The position numbers and the translations under genes were made by a program. Under the pieces are notes generated by a model, which was not told the origin of the DNA, ran no database searches, and was given only the letters and a program-made list of their open reading frames with translations. A DNA stretch of 54,508 nt. Origin: an uncultured Lachnospiraceae bacterium. Lineage in GTDB: Bacteria > Bacillota > Clostridia > Lachnospirales > Lachnospiraceae. Below are positions 18,201-27,061 of the stretch, piece by piece. How positions within the stretch are numbered: the stretch's first letter is position 1; the number at the start of each line of letters is the position of its first letter. The DNA lies in NCBI GenBank assembly GCA_910579285.1, contig CAJTTT010000014.1:1-54508 (forward strand). Direction: 5' to 3'.

Positions 18201-21200
18201 TTGTCCGCTGCTGAAGTGTTGGCCTTAGCTTTCGCACGGATATCAACGCCGCCTTTGGGCAGGTTCGTGATGGTGCTCTTGTTGCCGCTTGCCGCAGGCG
18301 TCTCTTTATAATTCTGTCCGTTGTCGGTACTGTACTCCCATGCCTTACTGGTATCGCTGATCGTAAGGTTGATCTGCGCGTCGTCCGCATCCGCCAGAAG
18401 TTCGGGGGTTATATCATCATTCGTCACATTCGGTGCCGCCGGGCGCGGATTGATCGTAAGCGGCTGCGCCGCAGAATCCTTCGAACGCTCGACTCCGTTT
18501 TCCGTCACGCCCTTCTTGACGATGGAAATGGGCTTGGTTTGACCGCACAAGTCAACCTCAGTGCCGCCTGTCACTGCCGCAGGCAGCACAAACGGAATCC
18601 GACCCTGTTCGTCCGTCGTCACGTTGTAGATCGTGCCGCCGTCTTTCGAAAGGGTAAGTGCATACTGCGCGTTTGGCGCAAGCTGCGCAATCGCGTCCGC
18701 CGGGTAGTCGCAGATGGCTACGGGGGTCTGCTCCTGAACTGTGCCATTTTCTTCGCCGATTTTGATGACCGCGCTCTGCGTGACGGTATGACCGGCATAA
18801 TCCGTGACCTCCAGCGTAAAGGTGTTCACGCCCGGATACATATATTCATTTGAATCATTAATTATGGGTACATGGGCAGCATAAGATCCTTTCCCAGCAT
18901 AATTACTAACATCTTGCAGCCGTTTTCCGTTTATAAACCAGCGAGAGGACGCAACGCGGCAATCATCCCAAATACTCCCGTAAATTCTGGTAATGCCTTT
19001 ATCTTCCAGATAAGCCGTCGTATACCATTTATCCTCCAAGCGTTCACGATATCCACCATTATTACTAGTTTCCGAATCACCCAGATAAATCAGTCCATTC
19101 GAAGTTTCTCTGATTTCCGGCGGCGTGGTATCCACAAGTACTTCCCCGATATCATCTATCCCTTTCTGATTACCCGCCTTGTCGTAAAGCGTGATTTCGG
19201 TAATCTCGCCGCGCCAGTTCCCAGACAGCGTGATCTCCGCCACGCCGTCCGTGCCCTGATCTTGCAAATCCACCGTCACTGTCTGCGGGTCACCATCCGG
19301 TGTGCCGTTATTATTTAGCATGGTCTGCATATACGTCAGCTTCCAAAGCCCGCTGGATGCGTTTACTCCCGGATTCGGATTATCATGTACCGGAATGCGG
19401 ATGGCCGAGGCTTCGCTGAAAACCTTTATCGGATGGAAGCCGGTGTTGTTCGTATTTTTTATGGAACTGCCGTTTGTGTACCATGTAACCGGCTCTGTGC
19501 TGTAGGTAATATCGTCAGCGGTGGGTACTTTCGTGTCAAACTTTATCTGCTCCTCCCGCTCTCCTACGTTACCTGCTGTATCCCATACCCGGATCTGATA
19601 GGTATGGTCACCTTCTTGGATGCAACTAAAAACGATTGCAGAATCCTCAGTGCCCCTTAAATAAAATTTTTTCACTCGCGTATTCGCCTCAAAATTATCT
19701 GCTTTTACGATTTGCCCATCCCTCGAAACCTCGTATCTCGCAAGCTGCCTATTCTCCACAGCTTTCGCTGAATATCTGCTAATAATTCTGAACCAGCCAT
19801 TCTGATTGTTCCAAGAACCAGTAATCGTTCTATCACGGAGCTCTGGCTTTTGAACATCCTTAAACTGCGCATAATACGTCATATCCTTTGCCGCCGTCTC
19901 CGGGATTGAGGTATACCGCGTACCTGTGTAGTCTGCATTTGTATACCAGCCGTCAAAAGTAAACCCCCTCACGGACGCGGCAACTTTCGGCACAGGTAAG
20001 GTCATCTTCTGTCCGTAGGTATAGGTCTTTTTATCAGCAGGCGCAATCGTATTATAATCTGTCTCCTCATATGGAACATTGTCATTATTATAAGTTTTCG
20101 TCTGCGGCACCCCCAGATGATACACCACGTCATAGTGTATCGCCTCCCACTTCGCATACAGCGTCATGTCGGTTCTGATCTGTGTCTGGTTGGCAAAGTC
20201 AAATTCCCTGCCGTCCGTGCACGCCGCGTCAGTGTACCAGCCCTTGAACTCATAGCCCGTGCGGGTGGGGTCTGCCGGTTTTGCCAGCGCGCAGTCCACC
20301 TTCGTGCCGGTGGATGTGCTGCTCTGCTTCGTCCACACGAGATGCGTCGGTACCTCACTGCCGCCCTGGCTGTCAAAGGTCACCTTGCGCACATAGAAAC
20401 TCCAGAAATACCTGCTTCCCCATGATGTGGGTTTGATATGGATATAGTTCGTACCCATAGCCTTTGTGTTATATGTAACCTGTTGATTCTTCGTGCCGGG
20501 GCCATTGTGTTCCGCAAGCGTGGCAATCGCGGCCGTCTGCCCTGTGGCAGTCAGCTCCCCGCCGGAGGGCCCGTAATACACACTGAAATTCATGGAAAGC
20601 CCGTTCGCCGCCGGCTGGCTTTCTGCCGGTCCGCTGATGGTCCCGCTCCCCTTATAGGAATCCTTCTTAATATGCACAGCTTCGCTTGCATTGTCTGTCA
20701 GGCTCCCGTCCGCCTTCCTCCAGCCTTCCGTCACGTTGCCCGCGTTGTCGGTCACCTTGCAGTAGAGGTACCAGATGCCGTTCTGTGTCAGGCTGCAGGT
20801 CGCGCTGCCCTTCGCCACTGCCGAAGAACCGAGGCTTGTGAGGCTGGCCGGGGTGGTGGGAGCTGCGTTTACTGCTGCCGGGGTGACAAAGGCATACTCC
20901 ACCGATTTTATGCCGCTGGCGGGACCGTAATTTAACTCCCCGTAAGCAGCGCTCCCATCCTCTTTGTCCGCATAGCTTAAGGTCACGGAAACGGTGCTGT
21001 CGGTATACCAGCCGCTTGCTTGGGGCGTATTGCTGACTGTGGCGGTCACTGTAGGTTTCACCGTGTCGATGCCCGTCACCTCCACGTCATGATAACTAAC
21101 GTTGCCCGCTTTGTCCTTTTGTCCGACTTTATAGGTTCCGTTCCTGTCCGCTGTAAAGCAGGCGCTGCTGTTACTCAAACCAAGTTTATTGTCGGAATCG

Positions 21201-24200
21201 GGCAAATAATAGGCTCGGTCCGTGACGCCGCTGCCGCTTTTGCCTGTCACGCCCTTTTCGTTATACTGCAACGTCAGATTATCACTTGCCCTGTAATCCG
21301 TGACATACACACTCTTAGATTGCGCCCACCCCTCAGGTGAAACCGTCATACTTTCCATCTCGGGCGCTTCCTTGTCAATGTTATTTACCACCACGGTCGC
21401 CGACGCCGAATCGCCGTTTTTATCCGAAAGGCTCACCGTGTACACGCCGTTTGTCTGCGCCTTGAAGGTGTCCGTGTCGCCGGTCTTCTTCCCGGTCAGC
21501 ATTTTGTTATCCACATACACCGTGCAGTCTCCCGCGCCTCCGTTTGTGACCTTCCATGTGAGGGTCACATCGTCCTTTGTCCAATCCGCGCCGGAAGGAG
21601 ACGCCGTCAGTTCGATTGCCGGTTTATCGCCCGCCGCTGGTTCCTGGATGACCGTGTAGGCAGCGGATTTTATCGTGAAGGTGTTGTCCGCGTTGTCCGT
21701 CACTTTTACATGAAGGTATATTTTTGTCTGCGTGGTCTCTGTCGCCGTATATTCGAGTCTGTACCTGCCGTCCAAAAGCTTGTCGCTGTCTGCCGCCGTC
21801 TGCCAGCCGGAAGCCGGGGCTGTGGGGGATGTGGTGAAGGCATACTCCACCTTCGCCACGCCGGAATCTGTGTCCGCCGCCTTTGCGGTCATGGTCAGCG
21901 CATGGTAGACGGCGTCGGTGCCGCCCGCCTCCGTCAATGTGGCGGTGGGTTTTACTTTATCAATCTTTTCCACCGCGATATCCTTCGCCACAGTCTCCCC
22001 GTTGGAGGTCAGCACAAAGGTGTACACGCCGTTTGTCTGCGCCGCGTAGGTCGTGGCGGTATTTGACAGCGTCTGTGTTGTCCCGTCGGGCTTCGTCACT
22101 TTCACCGCAGCGCCCGCGGGTTTTCTGGTGATGGTTATGGTCCTGTTCTGATTCGTCCAACTGCTGTTATCCACAGTGGCGGTCAGCTCCGGCAGGGGGA
22201 ACTTGGGGTTCTCCGGCGTGCCGAAGTCAAACACCGTGCTGCAGGCATAGGCGGACACACCCGTGCCCTCGTAGATAGCGAGGGCGTGGAGATACCATTT
22301 GCCGGAAACCTGTCTGGTGGTCACCGTTTCGCCGCTCTTACAGGTAAACCAGCCCGCCGCGGGCATGGCCTCGCTCTCGCTCCAGGCATACTGCAGGGTG
22401 TCAGCGTTGGTGGCGGTGATCCTGCCAGAGGCCGTGCCGTTTGTCAGGCTTGTGTTCGTGATCGCCACCGTGGGCTGCTTCGTGTCCACCGTCACGTTCG
22501 TGCTGCCCGTGCCCGCCGACACCGTCCCTGTTGCATTGTCGCACAGGTCTTTGATCCTTTCCGCGTGGGTGATGCTGCTCACGGTGATCTTTGACAGGGC
22601 TTTTGCCGGCACCGTCCCCTTGAAGACGAGGACGTTGGTGTCCGCGCCGCCCACATAGGTGAAATCGCCCCAGCTGGTCTTCGCCACCAGATCGTCCAGT
22701 CCTCCCGCCTTCTGGCTGTTCCGGCTGTCCACGATCTCATCGAAGACCAGGGAGATGGTGACTTCGTCGCCTTGCTTGTAGGCGCTGTCCGCCATGGGCG
22801 CCACGCCGATAAGCTGCGGCTCCTTCGTGTCGATCAGGATTCGGTAGTCGATGATGTCATTGATTTTCCACACATCATTCTTGTTGCCGCAGGCGGCAAA
22901 GTTCATGTATGCCGTCTCATCCGCGGCGAACACCATGTACTTCTGGCCATTATAGGTATAGGTGGAACCTTTTTCATTGCAGCCCTGCATTCCGTTTTGT
23001 CCCGCGGCGCCGGGCATATAGAGGGTGCCCGTGTAATTGGTGTCAAAGTAACCCGCCCATTTCTGGCTGCCCCCATCAAAGGGGCTTGCGCCGTTTTTGT
23101 CGGATACCGTCTGTTTTCCTGTAGGCGCGGGCGCAGTGCCCACCCAAAGGTGCCCCCAGCCGGTCTCGATCTCGGACTGTTTCAACTCATAGCGGTAGCC
23201 CCAGCCGTCAGAAGGATTTTTGCTGTCCAGGAAATATGCCTTCTCCCTGCCCGTGCCCGGCATGACCTGATGGTAGCGGGGCAGGTTGAAGGGATCGCTC
23301 TTGTGCCCCTTGTGGTTGACCCTGCCATTGTACCAGTTGATGCCGTTATTCTTGCCGTTGGTCTCTCTTGAGCCGCCGTCCGTGATCTCATACTGGTGGC
23401 AGCTCCCCCTGTTATCCCATATGGCGTCATTTTTCGCGTTGCCGCTCTTTGGTTCATACAGGCTGCGGTCGATCGAGTAATTATCATAGTTCTTTTTCAT
23501 GGTACGGGTGGCTTTGGTCGTGCTGCCAAGCGTCCCGCCGCCCGTGACGCGGTAGAGTTCCACCTGGTAGGTGCGGTCCGCATTGGAGTAGGCGGTGGCC
23601 GTCCTGCTGCCGTATTTGGCCGTCACGGAATTTTCTTTGACCTTGATGATTTTATCTCCCCCCTCGCCGTCCCGGAAGGTCAGGATGGACGCCTGATGGA
23701 CAAAGTGGGTGCCGCCCACGGATGTCCCGTTTACCGTGCGGAAATAGACGGTCTGCGCGCCATCTGTGCCGCCCGTCCTCGTCACCGTAAAGGTGTTGTC
23801 ATTATTATTTTTGATCGTAAACGTGCCGCACTGCTTCGCCCCGATGTCAAACGAAACTGGTTCGCTGTAGTAGCACAGATTTCCCACCTTGGCGTAGGCG
23901 CAGGCATAGTATTGCACGCCCTCCACGATCTCCTTCGTCTTTACAGAGAAGTTCACGCCTGCCTTCGTCACGGGGGATGCGGTCTTGGCGCTGCCCTGAT
24001 TGAGGGTGAGCGACGGTCTTGGCGTGATGCCCCAGACGAAGCCGCTCTCCGTGACGGTCTTGCCGCCGATGGCGGTGAGCTGCGCGGTGAGGGTGAAGGT
24101 CATGGTGGTTCCCTGTCTTTTCGCCACAGGCGTACTGAACGCGAAGGGGCTTGTGACGATCAGGTTGCACTCCAGCGTGTCCTGATTGCCCGCCTCGTCC

Positions 24201-26602
24201 TGCGCCGTCACCGTGACCTTGCCGCCGCCTTCCGCCCGCACGGTCTCCACCTTCGGGAGCGTGTAGGCCACCGTACAGTCCTTGGTCACGTTGTCGGTGA
24301 CGGTGAGCGACTCCCGGAACAGCTTTTCAAACGCCGCCTGCGTCATGCCCTCCGTGACCGTGATGGCGGAGAGACCGATAAACGGCGGCTCTTTGTCGAT
24401 GTTTTCCACCGCCGCCGTGTGGGTCCGCGTCTTCTGCGTCCCGGACGGCGTTTTGTAGGTGACGGTAAAATCATAATCCCCGTTTGCCGCCACCGTCCGG
24501 CTGGCGGGTGTAAACCTGATATCCGTACAGCCCGATGCGTCCGCCACCTTTGGGGTGACGGTGACGTTTCTGTTCGTCCAGGTATCCGGGGAGAGGGTAT
24601 GGGTGATCTTCGGACCAAACATCACCTCTCCGCCCCTGTATTCGAACTCCCGGGAATCCGTTGCCAGAACCGCGCCGTCAGACTGCCGCTTCAGCAGCCC
24701 CTGTACGGTATAGACGCCTTCCCTTGAATCCTCAGGCATGGTGACCGTAAACTTCTGGGTGCCGCCAGTCACGCCCGCCTCCTGATAGCTGCCCACGATA
24801 AAGCCCTTGCTGTCCGTGATGGAATACTCGGTATCGTACTTCGCGCCCATATCCGTGCTCTCGATCACAGTCTCCGCCCTGACAGCCACCTTCTCCCTTT
24901 CCTTTGCCGCGTCCGTCAGGATCATGGAAAAGGTCTCGATCCCCTCGCGGGAACCGCCGTCGCAGACAAGCTGCATCCAGTCTATACAGACAGCCCACAT
25001 ACGATCTTGTACTAAATGTTTCTCCGCATCCTCATCCCAGAAACTTGCACCAACCAAGTTCCATATCTCTACCCTGACGGTATTTTTCCCCTCCCGCAGG
25101 CAGGTCAGCGGCACACGGTAGTAGGAAGTATTCCACCTGTTCGCGATCCCGGTCAGCGTGCCGATCCTCACGCCATTAACGAACAGCTTGTCATACTCTG
25201 ACCACTTCATCCAGCCATAGTCTCCCCAGTTCACATCATATGTGCGCACAGCAATATAACAGTCCTTTGCAGGTAACTGGCCTTCTGGAATGAAAATATT
25301 AGCTTCGATGGGATGCCCGGACTTAGTTGCATTCAAATACACATCCAGATCCCCGTCCGGATTTCCTGTGCCGGCATTGTTCTCATTGTCATCCGTGGTC
25401 ACATAGGTGCCCGGATGAAGAGCTGCCGCAGCCCTCCCGGCCGCCCTTTTGGGCCCGCCTGCCTGCGCGGCAAGGGACGGGTCGTCCGCGAAAATGTCCT
25501 CCTCCGTCAGCAGCACGGGATCATTCTGTAAGCCCGCCATCATATGGGCATACTGCTCCGGCGTAAGCTCCTGTCCCTGAAATTCCACCGTCACCGTGAT
25601 CTGTGGGAGTTCTGCGCTCTCCGAAAGGGCATACCCCTCCGGCAGGACGGGTGTGAAGGTGTAGACGCCCTCCGTGTCCCCGTCGTACGCCGGGTCGGAC
25701 TCCCATGTGATATTTTCGAGGGTGACGCGTTCTTCCCGCGCGCCTGTGTGGGCTGCCGTACCTGTGCTTCCCGTGCCGTCTGTAGGCGCGGCTGTCGTAC
25801 CTGTGTTTTCCGTGCCGTCTGTAGGCGCGGCTGTTGTGCCGGTGCTGCCTGTATCTCCCGTGCCGTCCGTTTCGTTGACCGTTTCGGTCGGTCTTTTGGG
25901 CGCAGTGCCGCCATTGTCCTCCGCGGGCGCGTCCGTCAGTGTCCCCACTCCCATGCCGTCCTGCGGGTTCTCCGAGGCATATACGGGCATGACGAAGGAG
26001 CCGGTCTGCACATGCAAACCAGCCGTTATTTTATTGTCCGCGCTGTCTGACGCTTCCGGGGTGTCCGCGCCGCCGTCCGTGCTCATGGTGTCGGTGCTGT
26101 CTTCGGACGCTGCGCCGCCTTCGGGGGTATCGCCGCCGTTATTGCCGTCTCCTTCGCCGGGAGTTTCGCCGCCGTTGCTGCCGTCTCCTTCGCCGGAAGT
26201 TTCGCCGCCATTATCATCACCATCGTCCGGGTCTTTGTCCTTGTCCTTATCTTTATCCTTGTCCCCATCGTCCCACTCTGCGTCATCCTCCGCGCCGTCC
26301 TCTGTATCCGCCGCCACATAAGCCTCCAGCGTGTCCGGCAGCGCAAGCTTAGAAAGCGCTGTCCCCAGAGGAACCGTCTGCTCCCGCACCTCGTCAGACA
26401 GACTGCCAAAGCCCGTGATCAGGGTCTCCTCATTTTCCCTTTCCTGCCCGGCAGCCTCCGGCCATCCGATATCCGGAACCGTAACGGGCGTTATGGACAG
26501 CGGACCGCAGCCCGTCAGAAACAGTGACAGACTAAGCCCCGCCGAACATATACGCAGACGCGCCCTTTTTCCTGATTTTAACCATGCTCTCTTTTCACCC
26601 AT
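12248..26602 (-). CDS. Giant (4,784-residue) multi-domain surface lipoprotein with InlB-like and Ig-like repeats
   Basis: ATG 26602 has GGGGAGGT 7 nt upstream. Residues 1-32 are a basic, hydrophobic signal ending LFLTGC, a lipobox, so Cys32 would be lipidated. An acidic low-complexity linker follows (KDKDKDKD, then GGET-GEGDG repeats), then a Thr/Gly/Ala-rich spacer. Dozens of beta-sandwich modules with the Ig-like 'TDNAGN' signature come next. A Calx-beta-like domain lies near 920-1040. InlB B-repeat-like domains (GYEFKGWYTD, LYAKW) lie near 2070, 2160, 2820, 3450 and 4250. Residues about 4410-4490 are a PGDGK repeat stalk. A final globular domain precedes a single membrane helix (FIWLAVILAVIVIFVV) and a KKEEEQ tail. 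The protein could thus be anchored at both ends. An adhesin or structural role is inferred from the domains. GC is markedly high compared with the element flanks. Confidence 0.93.
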   Translation of the reverse strand: MGEKRAWLKSGKRARLRICSAGLSLSLFLTGCGPLSITPVTVPDIGWPEAAGQERENEETLITGFGSLSDEVREQTVPLGTALSKLALPDTLEAYVAADTEDGAEDDAEWDDGDKDKDKDKDKDPDDGDDNGGETSGEGDGSNGGETPGEGDGNNGGDTPEGGAASEDSTDTMSTDGGADTPEASDSADNKITAGLHVQTGSFVMPVYASENPQDGMGVGTLTDAPAEDNGGTAPKRPTETVNETDGTGDTGSTGTTAAPTDGTENTGTTAAPTDGTGSTGTAAHTGAREERVTLENITWESDPAYDGDTEGVYTFTPVLPEGYALSESAELPQITVTVEFQGQELTPEQYAHMMAGLQNDPVLLTEEDIFADDPSLAAQAGGPKRAAGRAAAALHPGTYVTTDDNENNAGTGNPDGDLDVYLNATKSGHPIEANIFIPEGQLPAKDCYIAVRTYDVNWGDYGWMKWSEYDKLFVNGVRIGTLTGIANRWNTSYYRVPLTCLREGKNTVRVEIWNLVGASFWDEDAEKHLVQDRMWAVCIDWMQLVCDGGSREGIETFSMILTDAAKEREKVAVRAETVIESTDMGAKYDTEYSITDSKGFIVGSYQEAGVTGGTQKFTVTMPEDSREGVYTVQGLLKRQSDGAVLATDSREFEYRGGEVMFGPKITHTLSPDTWTNRNVTVTPKVADASGCTDIRFTPASRTVAANGDYDFTVTYKTPSGTQKTRTHTAAVENIDKEPPFIGLSAITVTEGMTQAAFEKLFRESLTVTDNVTKDCTVAYTLPKVETVRAEGGGKVTVTAQDEAGNQDTLECNLIVTSPFAFSTPVAKRQGTTMTFTLTAQLTAIGGKTVTESGFVWGITPRPSLTLNQGSAKTASPVTKAGVNFSVKTKEIVEGVQYYACAYAKVGNLCYYSEPVSFDIGAKQCGTFTIKNNNDNTFTVTRTGGTDGAQTVYFRTVNGTSVGGTHFVHQASILTFRDGEGGDKIIKVKENSVTAKYGSRTATAYSNADRTYQVELYRVTGGGTLGSTTKATRTMKKNYDNYSIDRSLYEPKSGNAKNDAIWDNRGSCHQYEITDGGSRETNGKNNGINWYNGRVNHKGHKSDPFNLPRYHQVMPGTGREKAYFLDSKNPSDGWGYRYELKQSEIETGWGHLWVGTAPAPTGKQTVSDKNGASPFDGGSQKWAGYFDTNYTGTLYMPGAAGQNGMQGCNEKGSTYTYNGQKYMVFAADETAYMNFAACGNKNDVWKINDIIDYRILIDTKEPQLIGVAPMADSAYKQGDEVTISLVFDEIVDSRNSQKAGGLDDLVAKTSWGDFTYVGGADTNVLVFKGTVPAKALSKITVSSITHAERIKDLCDNATGTVSAGTGSTNVTVDTKQPTVAITNTSLTNGTASGRITATNADTLQYAWSESEAMPAAGWFTCKSGETVTTRQVSGKWYLHALAIYEGTGVSAYACSTVFDFGTPENPKFPLPELTATVDNSSWTNQNRTITITRKPAGAAVKVTKPDGTTQTLSNTATTYAAQTNGVYTFVLTSNGETVAKDIAVEKIDKVKPTATLTEAGGTDAVYHALTMTAKAADTDSGVAKVEYAFTTSPTAPASGWQTAADSDKLLDGRYRLEYTATETTQTKIYLHVKVTDNADNTFTIKSAAYTVIQEPAAGDKPAIELTASPSGADWTKDDVTLTWKVTNGGAGDCTVYVDNKMLTGKKTGDTDTFKAQTNGVYTVSLSDKNGDSASATVVVNNIDKEAPEMESMTVSPEGWAQSKSVYVTDYRASDNLTLQYNEKGVTGKSGSGVTDRAYYLPDSDNKLGLSNSSACFTADRNGTYKVGQKDKAGNVSYHDVEVTGIDTVKPTVTATVSNTPQASGWYTDSTVSVTLSYADKEDGSAAYGELNYGPASGIKSVEYAFVTPAAVNAAPTTPASLTSLGSSAVAKGSATCSLTQNGIWYLYCKVTDNAGNVTEGWRKADGSLTDNASEAVHIKKDSYKGSGTISGPAESQPAANGLSMNFSVYYGPSGGELTATGQTAAIATLAEHNGPGTKNQQVTYNTKAMGTNYIHIKPTSWGSRYFWSFYVRKVTFDSQGGSEVPTHLVWTKQSSTSTGTKVDCALAKPADPTRTGYEFKGWYTDAACTDGREFDFANQTQIRTDMTLYAKWEAIHYDVVYHLGVPQTKTYNNDNVPYEETDYNTIAPADKKTYTYGQKMTLPVPKVAASVRGFTFDGWYTNADYTGTRYTSIPETAAKDMTYYAQFKDVQKPELRDRTITGSWNNQNGWFRIISRYSAKAVENRQLARYEVSRDGQIVKADNFEANTRVKKFYLRGTEDSAIVFSCIQEGDHTYQIRVWDTAGNVGEREEQIKFDTKVPTADDITYSTEPVTWYTNGSSIKNTNNTGFHPIKVFSEASAIRIPVHDNPNPGVNASSGLWKLTYMQTMLNNNGTPDGDPQTVTVDLQDQGTDGVAEITLSGNWRGEITEITLYDKAGNQKGIDDIGEVLVDTTPPEIRETSNGLIYLGDSETSNNGGYRERLEDKWYTTAYLEDKGITRIYGSIWDDCRVASSRWFINGKRLQDVSNYAGKGSYAAHVPIINDSNEYMYPGVNTFTLEVTDYAGHTVTQSAVIKIGEENGTVQEQTPVAICDYPADAIAQLAPNAQYALTLSKDGGTIYNVTTDEQGRIPFVLPAAVTGGTEVDLCGQTKPISIVKKGVTENGVERSKDSAAQPLTINPRPAAPNVTNDDITPELLADADDAQINLTISDTSKAWEYSTDNGQNYKETPAASGNKSTITNLPKGGVDIRAKAKANTSAADNDGWPHGKVQTVNIDSKAGTITAKFDLNATGDSTVSEQPGNQTNLKYKSTLTKPQKDPTRTGYEFTGWYQFADGYASGASAWCFDGENAQIVGEILGTDRSQYESKLTDGVYEVTLYAGWRENVAPKLAAALTNGTDNTAKDQNAWHPAPLAIALNFSDNVGVTKLFVSKDSGTYTELTGTGIGSGTANTQYLLNYTDIEEGTHTYAFKAEDAAGNTAEMTVNAKLDSVRPVFGEVKFEEGYKHLWDWIIRKESLTITIPVTEAGSGIANNGVTYILTPAAGGTATTGNAAVSGSQTKGYTATITIPKTFKGTMEVKVADNAGNEAVPMQIGASGSGIEGVLVESAPPTVTVKADRVTSDMTAAVTDAADGKTLDNQNYYNSAPRLFVTVKDEDLDGGQTAAGLASISWKIDDGAENPVGADYLGAENNAPLTEHSFAIGGLEGKTGEVTVTVTATDQAGNQTIYLVTLHIKDKMALPVPAIDYINEKLTGLTAGTTYVVGGEKFTAEADGSIAIDETWFGSGISIHAETNHADTTLDSDDVQLVFAARPEAPGVTKTDESIKKKGDGKLHHLDENMEYSTDDGSTWTAVQTADAAQAGYATADGVMENLAAGEIRVRVKARANTAGANDGAPHGQYILAQIEEGTPLTVTFATNGGSDLAPMTGFGWNDTVERPKDPAKDGYAVEGWYKEETLNNRWNFKNEENAHALNGTNGVTTDTPGITLYAKWQDDESPALDAQLTAGAERAAADERDWYRELAVVLTYSDNEAVTKLYVKKDDEAAYTEIEGTLGTENGKDESGNTRYQYVYTGIAEGEHTYTFKAEDAAGKVTETGKLTAKLDTTKPAFGTASYEEGHKNLWDWIIRKDSLLITVPVTEIHSGVDTVKYTLIPANTAAGEGDAAHTDADTVTGNAAVTGSQNTGYQAKISIAPDFKGSVKITGSDKAGNTADEKTIGTDGNGIKGVIVENNAPQITILADRLPSEPAATREDGTELQEDALYDNMPGLVVQLTDDGMGYGITGEGGTGDGSVTTSGLAKVTYRIGTGTEKTVEKDYDTAIVTQDTFTIPDTETMAPAGATTMTVTVTATDQAGNTATQPVTIRLKSREATPQAGIGYVAEKLTGLQPNTVYIINNMNLETDAAGTVAINESWFDTDATIVKPGNRSTTVNSTAQERNIPARPETPAVSTTNAAYPGAQDGIITITAPAQGAAYEISADGGKTWKDAALNGGQITGLAAGDYRMRVKAVEGKNFCSTSAEVTVEATPATPYDTPAAQIQYRLEVLKGFEPGAVYELTTYGGPIVEDEEEGEGEDDEAPDPTVLTLTAGADGTIPIKEEWLGKGFYITRCGNNKDKTVSPAQELNIPLRPEAPVPTGVDVDPANPTVLAGLRDLQPDIAYDVSADGGKTWEMKTTDASGVIRGLDAPETYVARVSATDSNFVGKVSGEVKVDSFELTVTFMANGEKHQEIKVYYGKKLTTVPAVPPKKDAGDQILTGEWCRDQDGNTPVDFSAEKITADLTVYACYSEGRLVTLTTGAGYTLTAQEGSASPVKLGGSFTFRFTLAEGYEKTDKFAVKVNGQTVALSADGTYTITNITENQTVTVEGVKKKNSRPGGGDKDSGDDKDPGDSTDPGDGTNPDGTKPGDGTKPGDGTKPGDDKKPGDGKKPGDDKKPGDDKKPGDGKKPGDGKPPGDGTNPPVGGEVPRIPVTIEDGKIVIDDGNGGEDGTGTDEDGGNDTEGGGIATGNVPGMTDAGTASQSGQSTVSTMLRLGDGAIIVTVVCNGQNYTAGVTDTVAVANAALTPEQIQLAADGETIEIKVEVTDISQSVSQQDKEAVESAIEEYQSEMPGLTHGMYIDISVFIRVGEGDWNAIRKTGEPIDVVIGIPKELRDKGSAYYIIRAHDGGCDLLHDMDEAEGTITISTDLFSSYAIAYIESDGTHTGTKCGLCHICPTFLGICYFIWLAVILAVIVIFVVLRRKKEEEQKENG

Positions 26603-26638
26603 TGTATGTACCTCCCCGGTTCTAAACCTTTCTTTTCC

Positions 26639-27061
26639 TCACGCAAAATATCCCCGCCGTACTTCCCTTACCGCTTTCTCCACCGCCCTGTCAAGCTTTT
26701 CCCGGCTGACCGGGCTTACCAGGTAATATAACGCCCCTACCGTCCAGGCCTCCACCGCGTATTCCGCCGATGCCGCCTTGAGGATGATAACGCCCCCGAA
26801 GCCTTTCTGCCGCAGGACCCTGGCATCTTCCACGCCGTTTCCGCCCGGCATGGAAATATCCATGAACAGGATGTGGAAAGCACGTTCCCCATCCTCCAGT
26901 CCACCGCACACCGCTTCCATGAACGGGGCTGTCTCCATGAAGCATGCTATCTCCATCCCATACCCCGGATGCCCTTTCTCATAAAGCCGGAGCCGTTCCT
27001 CTGTTTCCCGCAGCCCGGCAGCCCCGCCGTCCAGCAGCGCGATCATGTATGTCATCGCCAT
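26639..27061 (-). CDS. Stand-alone receiver-domain protein upstream of the giant lipoprotein
   Basis: I chose ATG 27061 with GGGAGG 9 nt upstream; a second ATG at 27055 is possible. The 140-residue product is a receiver domain and nothing else. Asp68 in LFMDISMPG is the phospho-acceptor, but the usual Thr/Ser becomes part of ILKAAS and the conserved Lys is Ser (YYLVSPVS). The sequence otherwise resembles the receiver of LytTR regulators (SAEYAVEAWTVGALYYL); the LytTR half is absent. It lies only 36 bp before the giant gene and is probably co-transcribed with it. Signalling without these residues would be non-canonical. Confidence 0.82.
   Translation of the reverse strand: MAMTYMIALLDGGAAGLRETEERLRLYEKGHPGYGMEIACFMETAPFMEAVCGGLEDGERAFHILFMDISMPGGNGVEDARVLRQKGFGGVIILKAASAEYAVEAWTVGALYYLVSPVSREKLDRAVEKAVREVRRGYFA

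Noticed and set aside
23396..24727. 443-codon rightward ORF inside the giant gene
   Set aside because: It is antisense to a continuous, domain-rich coding frame and its product has no recognisable features.
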